A stretch of 64,000 bases of DNA from Methanolobus tindarius DSM 2278 (GCF_000504205.1 NZ_AZAJ01000001.1:3012879-3076878), one strand, 5' to 3'; counted from the first letter of the stretch, positions 43,912-53,153 are shown. The notes: generated by a model from the sequence alone, not told the origin. Made by a program: numbers and translations.

Positions 43912-44219
43912 ATTTCCTTTTTTATCGCTAATTGTATCACCAGCCACATACAAATATAATTAATCAATTATTATAATTGACAGCTCCATATATATAAACC
44001 ATTATCCTACCCTGATTTATAAACATAGGTTTGCATTGTCAATTATCCTGTATACTGTTCTTTCAAGCAAAGAGAAGATATTGAATAAAACAGCGACGTT
44101 TAAGCCATTGAACACAGGATAAATATAATCTTTGCTATCTGGTGTTATGCTATGAAAAAAATTTCATCACAAGTCCTAAATAGAACATTATTTCAATATC
44201 TAATTGGAGGTTGAATGAC

Positions 44220-44828
44220 TTGTTTGCATCTATTTTCATACTTGTTCTTTGTCTTGCAGGATTTGCATTTATTCATAGTTTGCTTGCCAGCCTTCCTGTA
44301 AAACGCTTCATAAGGCGGTCTTTAGGTTCAAAAGCAGACACCCTTTATATGCCGGTGTACAATCTAATTGCAGTTATAACCATAATTCCTCTGGTCTATG
44401 TGCTTTACAAATATCCCGGTGAATTTCTTTATGTGATACCATCTCCATGGCGCTGGTTAATGGTAGCCGGACAGGTAGTTGCTTTTATAGTTGGTCCGAG
44501 AGCTTTGAGGGATGCACCACACAGATTTAAGCTGCGTGCCCAGTTATCAGCACCAAATTCACCTGAAGCAGGTCACCTTGACATTCACGGAATCTATCGC
44601 TGGATAAGAGATCCTTTCCTGTTTTCAGGACTTGTTATAATGTGGTTGACACCTTTTATGACAACAAACCTTCTTGTAATTTACATCCTGACCACAGTTT
44701 ACCTTGTGATAGGTTCACTTCACTGGGAAAGCAGGCTTGTAGCACAATTTGGAGATCAGTACCGTGATTATCAGAAACATGTGCACAGGATAATTCCGAG
44801 GCTTAAGCCATATTATGAAAAAGAATAA
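44220..44828 (+). CDS. Isoprenylcysteine methyltransferase/NnrU-like membrane protein
   Basis: 202 residues from TTG 44220, nine bases after GGAGG (44206-44210); a TTG at 44211 is also in frame but touches that site. There are five or six membrane helices. The C-terminal part has HGIYRWIRDPFLFSG and HWESRLVAQFGDQYRDYQKHV, the signature of membrane methyltransferases of the ICMT/PEMT type and of NnrU-like proteins. If active, it would bind SAM through the C-terminal His/Arg/Glu set. The substrate is unknown. Confidence 0.8.
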   Translation: MFASIFILVLCLAGFAFIHSLLASLPVKRFIRRSLGSKADTLYMPVYNLIAVITIIPLVYVLYKYPGEFLYVIPSPWRWLMVAGQVVAFIVGPRALRDAPHRFKLRAQLSAPNSPEAGHLDIHGIYRWIRDPFLFSGLVIMWLTPFMTTNLLVIYILTTVYLVIGSLHWESRLVAQFGDQYRDYQKHVHRIIPRLKPYYEKE

Positions 44829-44966
44829 TTTTATTCATTTTTCTTTTTTGAAGAAAATAAGGATAAAATGCTAAAAATCTATTATATCTTTTTTCAAGGT
44901 ATTGTTACTGGAAGCTTTCTTCCATAAAATATATACAATTTCATTACCCTTATACAGGTGATATAC

Positions 44967-45251
44967 ATGATGCACGAAGACCGCAGCAAAATGTCCGAAA
45001 AGACTCTGAACATGAAAAGGGCTATTGATTCTTTAAGAGAGGAACTCGAAGCTATAGACTGGTATAACCAGAGAGTGGATGCATGCACCGATGAGAACCT
45101 CAAAAAGATACTCATCCACAATGCAGATGAAGAGAAAGAGCATGCAGCAATGATTCTTGAATGGATCAGACAGCACGATGATGCATTTGCACATGAGCTT
45201 AAGGATTACCTTTTTTCAGAAGAAGAAGACATAGCAAGCCTTGAAGAATAA
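44967..45251 (+). CDS. Encapsulated-ferritin-like protein (EncFtn family)
   Basis: 94 residues. ATG at 44967 or 44970, with AGGTGAT just upstream; a GTG at 44958 also opens the frame. The two-helix ferritin half is clear: SLREELEAIDWYNQRVDAC (with the iron-binding Glu) and NADEEKEHAAMILEWIRQ (Glu-x-x-His). Such proteins pair to form a ferroxidase site and usually sit inside encapsulin shells. The C-terminal end DYLFSEEEDIASLEE is short and acidic; a shell-targeting tail is not clear. No encapsulin gene is in the window. Confidence 0.9.
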   Translation: MMHEDRSKMSEKTLNMKRAIDSLREELEAIDWYNQRVDACTDENLKKILIHNADEEKEHAAMILEWIRQHDDAFAHELKDYLFSEEEDIASLEE

Positions 45252-45268
45252 GGCTTAATCTTTTTTTC
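45236..45268 (+). terminator. Hairpin terminator after the EncFtn gene
   Basis: Stem AAGCCTT (45236-45242) / AAGGCTT (45250-45256) with a 7-base loop containing the end of the gene and its stop, followed by AATCTTTTTTTC. Confidence 0.75.
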
Positions 45269-45283
45269 TTTATTTTTTATCCA

Positions 45284-45898
45284 TTACACAAGACTATATC
45301 CTAATTTTGAAAGTTCTACAAGAACAACTATTAAAGTAAAATTGCCTACCAGTAGTGGACCTATCATTTTCTTAAAAGGGAACTCCACTATTGCAAGTGC
45401 AATTGCAAGTATATCACTTGGAAGTGGTGTAAGTGAATAAAGAAATATTAAAAACATAACTATTGTATCGCCGGTTTTTTCCATATAGGATACAAAAGTG
45501 TTGACTTTGTTTTCATATCGTTTTTTAATGCATTGTTTGCTTTGTGATCCCAGGTAATAGAATAATAAATCCCCAATTGTAAGGCCTATACTTGCAAGTA
45601 ACGCAACTATTATTGTATTTACACCGCCAAAAGCTATTGTTATTAAAGCTGTGTAGAATGTGGTTGAAGTAAAAGTAGAAACTCCGCCAACAAGTGCTAT
45701 CAGGAAAATAAAAGCATAAATATTGTTAACCCCGATAAAATTTACAATATCTTCAGGTGAATAATAATGCAGAAGTACTGACCATGAAATTATGAATAGC
45801 ACAATTAATATGACTGGTCTCATACTTCCATTTTCATTGCTCAATGGGCAATTTTCAGCATCATCAGACGAAATACCATTTTTTAAGTTTTCCCGCAT
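45284..45898 (-). CDS. DedA/VTT-domain membrane protein
   Basis: 204 residues with about five membrane segments. The core GVSTFTSTTFYTALITIAFGGV, then IGDLLFYYLGSQS and SLTPLPSDILAIALAIVEFP is characteristic of the VTT (DedA/TMEM41/SNARE-associated) family, including the re-entrant Pro-rich segment. Members move or flip phospholipids or act in membrane homeostasis. The N-terminal 25 residues are polar. Convergent with the EncFtn gene across a shared terminator region. Confidence 0.85.
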   Translation of the reverse strand: MRENLKNGISSDDAENCPLSNENGSMRPVILIVLFIISWSVLLHYYSPEDIVNFIGVNNIYAFIFLIALVGGVSTFTSTTFYTALITIAFGGVNTIIVALLASIGLTIGDLLFYYLGSQSKQCIKKRYENKVNTFVSYMEKTGDTIVMFLIFLYSLTPLPSDILAIALAIVEFPFKKMIGPLLVGNFTLIVVLVELSKLGYSLV

Positions 45899-45992
45899 TT
45901 TTCCTCTTGTCTATGAATTAGCACCTAATTGAAATCTTTAAACTTTTAATTAGTAAATAAAAATAATATTACTTATGAAAAACGGTATGTTC

Positions 45993-46032
45993 AAAAAAAA
46001 GAAAACAGGAAATGGAAGCTGAAAGCCTCCAT
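45993..46032 (-). terminator. Hairpin terminator of lon
   Basis: On the - strand TGGAGGCT (46032-46025) pairs with AGCTTCCA (46021-46014), one G-T pair and a 3-base loop, followed by TTTCCTGTTTTCTTTTTTTT. Ideal form for a strong stop, 15 bases after the lon stop codon. Confidence 0.8.
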
Positions 46033-46047
46033 TAAATTAAATTCACA

Positions 46048-48444
46048 TTAAATTTCACTTATTCCATGATGGTGCAGATGTTGTCCTGAATAGCAGACCA
46101 TGGGTCTTTGCAGATCAATATCCAGAGCTTCCTTGAGGACATCTTCAATTGTTTCAACAGGTACGAATTCCAGCTCAGTTCTTACATCCTCAGGCACATC
46201 CTCAAGATCACGTTCATTCTCATGTGGAAGAATTACCTTCTTTATACCTGCCCTGTGTGCTGCAAGCACTTTCTCTTTGATTCCGCCAACTGGCAGGACC
46301 GCACCACTGAGAGTGACTTCACCTGTCATGGCAAGTTTGGAATCAACCGCTTTACCGGTTATAAGAGATGTCAGTGCAGTAAGCAGTGTAACACCTGCAG
46401 ATGGTCCGTCCTTGGGAGTAGCTCCAGATGGTACATGAATGTGAATATCACTTTCAGTAAAATCAAAGCTGTTTGCAGTGTTTGCAAGCCTTGACTTGAC
46501 AAGACTGTGTGAGATCTGTGCTGATTCCTTCATCACATCACCAAGCTGACCTGTAAGGGTGAGTTTACCCTTACCCGGCATGAAAGTACCCTCTATAAAC
46601 AGGATATCTCCTCCCACAGGGGTCCATGCGAGTCCGGTTACAACACCTGGTACATTCTCCTTACGTGCTTCATCCTGACGTATAAGTTCCTTACCAAGTA
46701 TCTCTTTTAGCATATCAACATGTACAACAAAGGGAAGTTCTGCTTTTCCTGACACAATCTTTTCAGATACGAATCTTGCAGTCCTTGCAAGCTGCTTTTT
46801 CAGGCCACGAACACCTGCTTCCCTTGTGTAACGATCAATGATACCATCTAGTGCTTTATCATCAATTTGAAGCATATTCTCATCAAGACCGTGTTCTTCC
46901 AGTATATCCAGAAGCAAATGGTCCTTTGCAATTGCAAGCTTCTCATTCTTTGTATAGCCTGATATCTCAATAATTTCCATCCTGTCAAGCAATGGGCCTG
47001 GGATAGTTGAAAGTGAGTTAGCTGTTGCTATGAACAAAACCTCGGACAGGTCGTATGGAACTTCCAGATAATGATCAGAAAAAGCATTGTTTTGCTCCGG
47101 GTCAAGGACTTCAAGCAATGCACTTGCAGGATCTCCTGAGTATGAAGATGAAAGTTTGTCTATTTCATCCAGTATGAACACAGGATTTCTGGTTCCTGCC
47201 TTCTTGATAGCCTGAAGGATTCTTCCTGGCATAGCTCCGATGTATGTCCTTCGATGTCCGCGTATCTCAGCTTCATCCTTTACACCTCCAAGACTTACAC
47301 GCACATATTCCCTGCCTAGAGCATCTGCTATACTCTTACCAAGGCTGGTCTTACCTGTTCCCGGAGGACCTGTAAACAAGATTATTGAGCCCTGCTTCTC
47401 ATGCTTTAGCTTCATTACAGCAAGGTGCTGGATGATTCGTTCCTTTACCTTTTCAAGGCCATTATGATTGTTCTCAAGAACCTTGCGTGCTTCGTTGATA
47501 TCGATGTCCTTTTTCTCTCCGCTTGTCCATGGGAGATCAAGCAAAAGGTCAAGATAATTCCTGATTATGTTAGCTTCAGGACTCTGGGGACCTGCAGATT
47601 CCAGTTTTCTAATTTCTGAAATAGCCTTCTTGTGAATCTCTTCCGGCATATCAGAATTGTCTATTCTTTCCTGATAGCCACCTTCACCTGAAATTGGGTC
47701 ATCGGTTTCATTGAGTTCTTCCTTTATCACCTTTATTTGTTCACGCAGCATGGCTTCTCGATGGGTTTTGTTCATCTTTTCGCCGACTTTCCTTGCTAGT
47801 TCCATCTGTAGCTGGATGTTCTCTTTCTGCTTTACCAGTATGTAGAAGAACTTCAAGTAGCGTTCACGAATTGAAAGTGTTTCAAGCAGTGCCTGCTTTT
47901 CTTCAATAGCTACAGGCAGATAAGGTGTGACATATCCCATTATCTGATCAATTGAATCCATATCATCAATGGGCTTGAGAAAATGTTCTGAGTGCTGGAA
48001 ATTTTCTCCGATATTTTTAATCGTTCGCTTTATGTCGCGAAGGACAAATTCCCGCATATTCTCATCGAGATCTGCTATGTCAGGAAGCTCTTCATATGTT
48101 GCGTAGAACATTTCCTCTTTCTGATACAGGGAAGCGACTTCGACTCTTCCGGCAGATTTTGCAGATATCAGGTAACCTTCACGGGCAGGAGTTACGGATT
48201 CAATTTCAAGTAAGTTTCCTATTCTGTAAAGATCATCTTCTCTCATTTCAGTAAGCTTTGCATCTTCTTTCAGGGTCAGTCCTACTGCGTATGTTGCTTC
48301 CTGTTCATTTTCCATCTTTGAGAGCAATATCTCGCCGGCATTTCTGTCAGCCAGGAATTTGGTGTTGCTTTCAGGATAGACTACTATCTCAGAGAGTCTG
48401 ATTATTATACTCTCGTTTTCTGTATTGTTTTCTTGTGTTGTCAT
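46048..48444 (-). CDS. lon: ATP-dependent protease Lon (bacterial LonA type)
   Basis: 798 residues. The N-terminal substrate domain is about 12-210. The AAA+ part has Walker A GPPGTGKT (about 360) and Walker B FILDEIDK (near 421). The protease part has the catalytic Ser in PKDGPSAGVTLL (about 680) and Lys in VGGIKEKVLAAHRAG (about 722). This is the soluble LonA; most archaea use membrane LonB, but several Methanosarcinaceae have LonA, probably acquired from bacteria. The C-terminus has a short His-rich tail (HLHHHGISEI) beyond the usual end. Its promoter carries a TTAGT-N5-CCTAA palindrome shared with the MarR gene. Confidence 0.96.
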   Translation of the reverse strand: MTTQENNTENESIIIRLSEIVVYPESNTKFLADRNAGEILLSKMENEQEATYAVGLTLKEDAKLTEMREDDLYRIGNLLEIESVTPAREGYLISAKSAGRVEVASLYQKEEMFYATYEELPDIADLDENMREFVLRDIKRTIKNIGENFQHSEHFLKPIDDMDSIDQIMGYVTPYLPVAIEEKQALLETLSIRERYLKFFYILVKQKENIQLQMELARKVGEKMNKTHREAMLREQIKVIKEELNETDDPISGEGGYQERIDNSDMPEEIHKKAISEIRKLESAGPQSPEANIIRNYLDLLLDLPWTSGEKKDIDINEARKVLENNHNGLEKVKERIIQHLAVMKLKHEKQGSIILFTGPPGTGKTSLGKSIADALGREYVRVSLGGVKDEAEIRGHRRTYIGAMPGRILQAIKKAGTRNPVFILDEIDKLSSSYSGDPASALLEVLDPEQNNAFSDHYLEVPYDLSEVLFIATANSLSTIPGPLLDRMEIIEISGYTKNEKLAIAKDHLLLDILEEHGLDENMLQIDDKALDGIIDRYTREAGVRGLKKQLARTARFVSEKIVSGKAELPFVVHVDMLKEILGKELIRQDEARKENVPGVVTGLAWTPVGGDILFIEGTFMPGKGKLTLTGQLGDVMKESAQISHSLVKSRLANTANSFDFTESDIHIHVPSGATPKDGPSAGVTLLTALTSLITGKAVDSKLAMTGEVTLSGAVLPVGGIKEKVLAAHRAGIKKVILPHENERDLEDVPEDVRTELEFVPVETIEDVLKEALDIDLQRPMVCYSGQHLHHHGISEI

Positions 48445-48491
48445 TATAATAGTCTCAATTTCCAGCTTTTTTGGCTGCGGATAATTGTTAG

Positions 48492-48506
48492 TTAGTCTTT
48501 ACCTAA
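48492..48506. promoter_or_regulatory. Palindromic operator in the lon promoter
   Basis: TTAGTCTTTACCTAA, 48-62 bases before the lon start. It differs at two positions from the site before the marR gene. Resembles DtxR/MarR-type boxes. Confidence 0.55.
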
Positions 48507-48526
48507 TCAATGATTTACAAAAAAAA

Positions 48527-48946
48527 TCATTTTACTTTTTCCAGAATGTTTATTAGCATTTTTAACTCCTCCTCAGTTAATGAGTATGCCATTTTTTGAG
48601 TCAGCCGGGACAAAGCATGTTGTTCGCAGCGACATATTGTCTGTCCTTTTTCAGTCAGGCAAATATGAAAGACCCTGCCATCTTCAGGAGATCTTTTTTT
48701 ATAAACACATTCCATTTGAATGAACTTATTGATCATCTCTGAAATTGTGGGCTTGGAGTTACTGGTAACTTCAGCCAGTTTACTGAATGTTATTTCTCCA
48801 TACCTGTCAATTATTTTCAGGTAGCCAATCTGTTTCAGGGTAATGTCCGGTATTCCGCATCCACAAAGGATGTCAGATGAACACTCACTTTTTATTTTGA
48901 AGAGATTTTCAAAAACCAAAAATAAATGTTTTTCATTCCCTGTCAT
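48527..48946 (-). CDS. MarR-family regulator with N-terminal cysteine cluster
   Basis: 139 residues. The winged helix is ITLKQIGYLKIIDRYGEITFSK, then SKPTISEMINKFIQMECVYKKRSPEDGR (recognition helix and wing). Before it lie Cys22, Cys28 and Cys30 (ECSSDILCGCGIPD), and further Cys occur in TICRCEQH, so metal or redox sensing is likely. A palindrome TTAGG-N5-CCTAA lies 21-35 bases upstream of the ATG, and a related one is before lon, the next gene on the same strand 83 bases downstream. It may control itself and lon. Confidence 0.9.
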   Translation of the reverse strand: MTGNEKHLFLVFENLFKIKSECSSDILCGCGIPDITLKQIGYLKIIDRYGEITFSKLAEVTSNSKPTISEMINKFIQMECVYKKRSPEDGRVFHICLTEKGQTICRCEQHALSRLTQKMAYSLTEEELKMLINILEKVK

Positions 48947-48966
48947 ATCTCGATCCGATTATTCAG

Positions 48967-48981
48967 TTAGGCTTTACCTAA
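48967..48981. promoter_or_regulatory. Palindromic operator in the marR promoter
   Basis: TTAGGCTTTACCTAA, a perfect 5+5 inverted repeat with a 5-base spacer, 21-35 bases before the marR ATG. TATA-like AAATATATAG lies next to it. See the matching lon site at 48492-48506. Confidence 0.6.
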
Positions 48982-49103
48982 ATATATAGTTTTGCTTTTC
49001 GATTACAATTAATTTAGAAATAAAATGCAAGGAAACATATATACACTAATAACTGAAAATAAAAATGTCGTAAACAAATGATCATAATTCAGGGGAGTAA
49101 AAA

Positions 49104-49331
49104 ATGCCTTACGATAAATTAAGTGAATTACCTGATGGTGTAAAGGATAATTTGCCAAAACATGCTCAGGAGATATACAAAGAAGCGTTTAACAATGCAT
49201 GGGATCAGTATAAAGATCCGAAAGACAGAAAAGGAGATGCATCTCGTGAGGAAGTTTCTCACCGTGTTGCGTGGTCTGCTGTGAAACAAAAGTATGAAAA
49301 GAACAGCAACGGAAATTGGATAGAAAAATAA
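49104..49331 (+). CDS. ChaB-family protein
   Basis: 75 residues. LSELPDGVKDNLPKHAQEIYKEAFNNAWDQY, then HRVAWSAVKQKYEKNSNGNW match the ChaB fold, a small conserved domain whose biochemical role is unclear. The start has AGGGGAG about nine bases upstream. Single gene; a T-rich run follows. Confidence 0.88.
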   Translation: MPYDKLSELPDGVKDNLPKHAQEIYKEAFNNAWDQYKDPKDRKGDASREEVSHRVAWSAVKQKYEKNSNGNWIEK

Positions 49332-49451
49332 ATCAAAACAAATAAGTATATTTATTTTTTGACACGATTTCAGAATACAGTTTATCTTATAAGAGAATAA
49401 GTAATCAGTGGTACAAACCATAAATTTACAAATTTATCGCCGGGAAATCAA

Positions 49452-50111
49452 ATGTCAGTCACTGAAAACATAACTTCTGTCCTGAATGAACTTGGAAACA
49501 CAAAACTCATCTGTGTTACAAAAACCGTTGGCACTGAAAGAATTAATGAGGCTATAAAAGCAGGTGCAACTATAATCGGAGAAAACAGGGTTCAGGAGTT
49601 TGAAGAAAAAGCCGACGGCCTACTTCCATGTGAAAAACACATGATAGGACATTTGCAGACTAATAAGGTCAAAAAGGCTGTGGAATATTTTGATGTAATC
49701 CAGTCTGTAGACTCTCTAAAAGTGGCTCAGGAAATAGATAAGAGAGCTGAAGCCATCGATAAAATTCAGGAAATATTTCTCCAGGTAAATATTGGCAACG
49801 AGCCGCAGAAACATGGCTTTAAACTTGAAGAACTAAGACCGGAAATTAATGAAATTGCATTACTCAAAAATGTCCGGGTCACAGGAATGATGTGTATTCC
49901 ACCTTATGTTTCGCCAGAGCAGGCACGCTCATATTTTAAAGAAATGAAAGCACTTTTTGATGAAATTAAAATAGAAACACAGGAAAAGTTCGATAACGTT
50001 GATTTAAAAGAACTTTCCATGGGAATGTCAGGTGACTACAGGGTTGCAATAGAAGAAGGAGCCACCATGGTTCGTATTGGGTCAGCTATTTTTGGTGACA
50101 GAAAATATTGA
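49452..50111 (+). CDS. Pyridoxal phosphate homeostasis protein (YggS/PLPBP)
   Basis: 219 residues. The PLP lysine is in LICVTKTVG (Lys24). Family landmarks follow: GENRVQEFEEK, MIGHLQTNKVKKAVEYFDVIQSVDS, VNIGNEPQKHGF and the end SMGMSGDYRVAIEEGATMVRIGSAIFG. It binds PLP and balances vitamin B6 and amino acids without acting as an enzyme. Normal length; single gene. Confidence 0.95.
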   Translation: MSVTENITSVLNELGNTKLICVTKTVGTERINEAIKAGATIIGENRVQEFEEKADGLLPCEKHMIGHLQTNKVKKAVEYFDVIQSVDSLKVAQEIDKRAEAIDKIQEIFLQVNIGNEPQKHGFKLEELRPEINEIALLKNVRVTGMMCIPPYVSPEQARSYFKEMKALFDEIKIETQEKFDNVDLKELSMGMSGDYRVAIEEGATMVRIGSAIFGDRKY

Positions 50112-50246
50112 ATTGTAAAAATATCATTATTTTTTCTTTTCTAATTATTTTAGCAATCTTTTTATAGAGCTACTTTATTAACCTTGTAAATAAAATTTTA
50201 ATAAAATTTGATTTAAGAGTTAGTTCTTTAAGGTTGGTTAAAACGT

Positions 50247-50933
50247 ATGCTGGAATTATTTAAAAATCCGAATGTATTTTTCAGGAATAAAATGAATGAG
50301 CCTGAAGACCTGAAAAAACCGTTTTATATAATGGTACTTGTCTGGTTTGCCAGATTGTTCATGGTTGCTGTAACACTTTTGATGGTGGCAAATATTATTT
50401 CGTCAAATTCATCCCTAGTTTTTCCTGATATTCCTTCTGAAATGATACTTTTCTTTTTATTCTTAACAGCAGCTGTATTGATAATCACTTTTATCAGCAT
50501 TCTTTTGATGTGGCTAGTAACTGCATGCGTGTTTTATTTGTTCTCTGCTGTGTTCCATGGTACTGGTAGTTTCAAAAGAGTTCTTGAATTCATTTCTTAT
50601 GGATTCATACCTTTTTTAATAGGAAGCATAATTGCTCCAATCTATTTCTGGTTGATCTATTCAAAAATAGATTTTATTGCTCTTTTTGAAAACATGGAAC
50701 AAGCAGGGGATCCAACGCTAATTATGAATGAATTATTGTTCTCTAATTTGCCTGCACATGTACTGAGTCTTATTATTGCTCTGATACTTTTTGCTTTGAC
50801 CCTATACATATGGATTTATGGAATTAAATATTCAAGAAATCTCTCATTTAAACAGGCAGTGTTGACCATTGGTATACCTGCAATAGCTTACATTATTTAT
50901 GAATTGATTATGTTTGTGTTTCTTTATTTTTAG
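50247..50933 (+). CDS. YIP1-family membrane protein
   Basis: 228 residues. A short N-terminal stretch (LELFKNPNVFFRNKMNEPEDLKKP) then five membrane helices at about 29-50, 66-95, 100-135, 165-190 and 200-226, with the FHGTGSFKRVLEFISYGFIP signature of YIP1-like proteins. Likely membrane-trafficking or stress related in bacteria and archaea, but the role is not known. Confidence 0.82.
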   Translation: MLELFKNPNVFFRNKMNEPEDLKKPFYIMVLVWFARLFMVAVTLLMVANIISSNSSLVFPDIPSEMILFFLFLTAAVLIITFISILLMWLVTACVFYLFSAVFHGTGSFKRVLEFISYGFIPFLIGSIIAPIYFWLIYSKIDFIALFENMEQAGDPTLIMNELLFSNLPAHVLSLIIALILFALTLYIWIYGIKYSRNLSFKQAVLTIGIPAIAYIIYELIMFVFLYF

Positions 50934-51038
50934 ATTGACAACATGAAAAACATAATATAATCGATAAATTTTTATGATACATCTACAATCTGTACTTATT
51001 CTTAAAGTTAGAATATTGATACAAAAAAGGTGGTTATT

Positions 51039-51935
51039 TTGAAAAAATGGATTATAATGGTAGTATTAGTGGTAATGTTATCAATTTCCGGATGTGTAGA
51101 AGAAGAAAAACAAAGTGCTGCTAGCAAAAATATTGAACTTGCAACTTCTCTTATGGCTTCAGGAGAGGAACTCATAGAGGATATGGACACAGATTCCACT
51201 ACGGATGCACGAAACAGGCTTTATGCGGCTAAAGTAAGCTATGAAGAATCCCTGGAACTCCTGGAAAATACAAACACTGAAGATCCGGAAGAACAGAAAC
51301 TTATCGATGTAAATACAATTATTTGCAATTATTATCTGGAAAGCATAGCAGCAGAGGAAGACCTTCTGGATTGTTATGATTATCTTTCTAAAGCACGTAC
51401 TTATATTTCCCTTGAAGAATATGATGAAGCAAAGAAAGAGATTTCAAAATTTGGTACATCTGTCGACAGTGCTATGCCAAATCTTGAAAATGCCAGGGAG
51501 CTTTCATCAGAAATAGAAATGGATGATGTTCCTCTTGAATTAAAACCCGTTTTAATTTATGACAGGGAATCGGTTTTTACTAATCTGGATATTTCATCGG
51601 AACTTTTAATCCTTGAAAAAAGTCTTTATTCACAGGTTGATGGATTAGAAAATCTGGACATGGCTCTTGAATATATGGATGAAGAAGAATGGGAAGATGC
51701 CCAGAATTATTTTGAATATACCGTGTCCAATTTCACGGAAACAAGGGATATACTGGCAGATCTTGAAGATTCTCAATATTCTGAACTTTCAATTTCATCC
51801 ATTGAGAGTGTCATTATTTACGATGCAAGTATAACTTTTGCGGAGCATTGTGGAAAAGCCTGCGAATATATGGCTAAAGACAATTATGATAAAGCAGATG
51901 AAGAATTTGAACTTGCTCTGGAAGCCTATGAATAA
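51039..51935 (+). CDS. Lipoprotein with helical repeats, unknown
   Basis: 298 residues from TTG 51039, with GGTGG at 51029-51033; the open frame begins with a GTG inside that site. Signal peptide with lipobox SISGC (Cys near 19). The mature part is acidic and helical, with TPR-like pieces (NRLYAAKVSYEESLELLENT, LSKARTYISLEEYDEAKKEI, DNYDKADEEFELALEAYE), so it may be a surface protein-binding scaffold. Single gene. Confidence 0.75.
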   Translation: MKKWIIMVVLVVMLSISGCVEEEKQSAASKNIELATSLMASGEELIEDMDTDSTTDARNRLYAAKVSYEESLELLENTNTEDPEEQKLIDVNTIICNYYLESIAAEEDLLDCYDYLSKARTYISLEEYDEAKKEISKFGTSVDSAMPNLENARELSSEIEMDDVPLELKPVLIYDRESVFTNLDISSELLILEKSLYSQVDGLENLDMALEYMDEEEWEDAQNYFEYTVSNFTETRDILADLEDSQYSELSISSIESVIIYDASITFAEHCGKACEYMAKDNYDKADEEFELALEAYE

Positions 51936-51979
51936 ATAATATTGAATGGTTCGGTATGAGCCATTTTTCTTTTCTTTTT

Positions 51980-52192
51980 TTATATCTCAGTTATCAATTC
52001 AGCGTCTCTCTCGTAATAGTCATAGAGATCCTTTCCCCACTTACGCCCTTCAGGACTCATACAGATAATTTGTTTATTGCTAAATTCATTATTGCTAAAA
52101 AGTAATCTAAGTAAAAATCCATTATCTGTTATTGTGAGGGAACATACACTTTTTAGTTGTGGAAGTAATGATGTTCTTTTTAAATTAAGCAT
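51980..52192 (-). pseudogene. Internally deleted DUF1724-type regulator
   Basis: 70 residues. The first 14 (LNLKRTSLLPQLK) resemble TRPALLPQMK of the neighbouring regulator (residues near 38-48); the rest (CSLTITDNGFLLRLLFSNNE, FSNKQIICMSPEGRKWGKDLYDYYERDAELITEI) resemble its last 60. About 150 residues in the middle are missing and no winged helix remains. It is best seen as a third copy shrunk by deletion, next to two full copies. Confidence 0.78.
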
Positions 52193-52215
52193 TAAAATAT
52201 CGGATATTAAAATTA

Positions 52216-53001
52216 TCAGATATGTGTGATAGGTTTTGAATCTTTTAAGTAATAGTCAAATAGCTCTTTACCCCATTGTCTTCCCTGTAGAGTCAGGGAA
52301 AGTACCTGTTTATTGCTGAATTCACCATTATTAAACAATAATCTCAAGAGAGTTGTTTCATCAGTAACTGTAAGAGAAGAGATTCCTACCTCTTTTTCAT
52401 ATGCATAAAATTTCACATTATCGTAAGCAATATAGTGCCTGAATTCATCCGGCCATCCTTCAATTAATTTAGCTACCAGATCTGTAGTAAAAATGATTTC
52501 CAGATGTATGTTATTATCTGCAAGTTGCTGCAATATCCAGGGACATGAAGGATGCATGAAAGTGAATACAAAATATATTGCTTTTGATGCCATTCCAATT
52601 TTAAAGTGGTCTGCATTAAGTTCATGGGCATTAGCTATGCTTGGTTCGACAATCTGGCATCCCTGTATGTCACTAATCCTTTTCTGGAACTCTTCAGGAA
52701 TACCACTAACTTTGTGTGTGGTCAGGTAACGACTGTTTACTTCAAGAGTGTCAATAGTATTCAGGAAAGGTTTCATCTCATCAACTACAATCTTACCGAT
52801 TTTAGTGAGTTCGTAACTGTCACCTGACTGGTAAATAAGATTACTTTCCTTCAGAATCTTCATTTGCGGCAGTAATGCCGGTCGGGTAGTGTCAAGAATG
52901 GAAAGTATAACTGGCATTTCTTTTGTTTCCTCATGTAAGATCAAAAGGACTTTTTTTCGTTTTTCTGAAGCAAAAATAATATCCACCAAATCTTTTTTCA
53001 T
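52216..53001 (-). CDS. Winged-helix regulator of the DUF1724 family
   Basis: 261 residues. The N-terminal winged helix (DIIFASEKRKKVLLILHEETKE, then RPALLPQMKILKESNLIYQSGDSYELTKIG) is followed by a DUF1724 sensor domain to the end. This family is expanded in Methanosarcinales, where relatives (Msr proteins) control methyltransferase genes. The effector here is unknown. It is a close paralogue of 53154-53942 and is followed by the decayed third copy. Confidence 0.9.
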   Translation of the reverse strand: MKKDLVDIIFASEKRKKVLLILHEETKEMPVILSILDTTRPALLPQMKILKESNLIYQSGDSYELTKIGKIVVDEMKPFLNTIDTLEVNSRYLTTHKVSGIPEEFQKRISDIQGCQIVEPSIANAHELNADHFKIGMASKAIYFVFTFMHPSCPWILQQLADNNIHLEIIFTTDLVAKLIEGWPDEFRHYIAYDNVKFYAYEKEVGISSLTVTDETTLLRLLFNNGEFSNKQVLSLTLQGRQWGKELFDYYLKDSKPITHI

Positions 53002-53153
53002 AAAAGCACGCTCTCTGGTAATTTTGAATCAGATAGTTTAAAATTATTTAGAAGTATCATTATAAAATCCCAACCAACCAAAATAATATTAGTCTAATAC
53101 CGTTCGTGTGTCCAGTGATTCATATAATGTACAGTTTAATATATATAATATTG

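Noticed and set aside
46100-46494. Open frames on the + strand opposite lon
   Set aside because: They mirror the conserved Lon coding frame, have no ribosome site and resemble no protein.
51980-52192. A genuine small gene
   Set aside because: Its two parts align with separate parts of the adjacent full-length regulators, which indicates an internal deletion.
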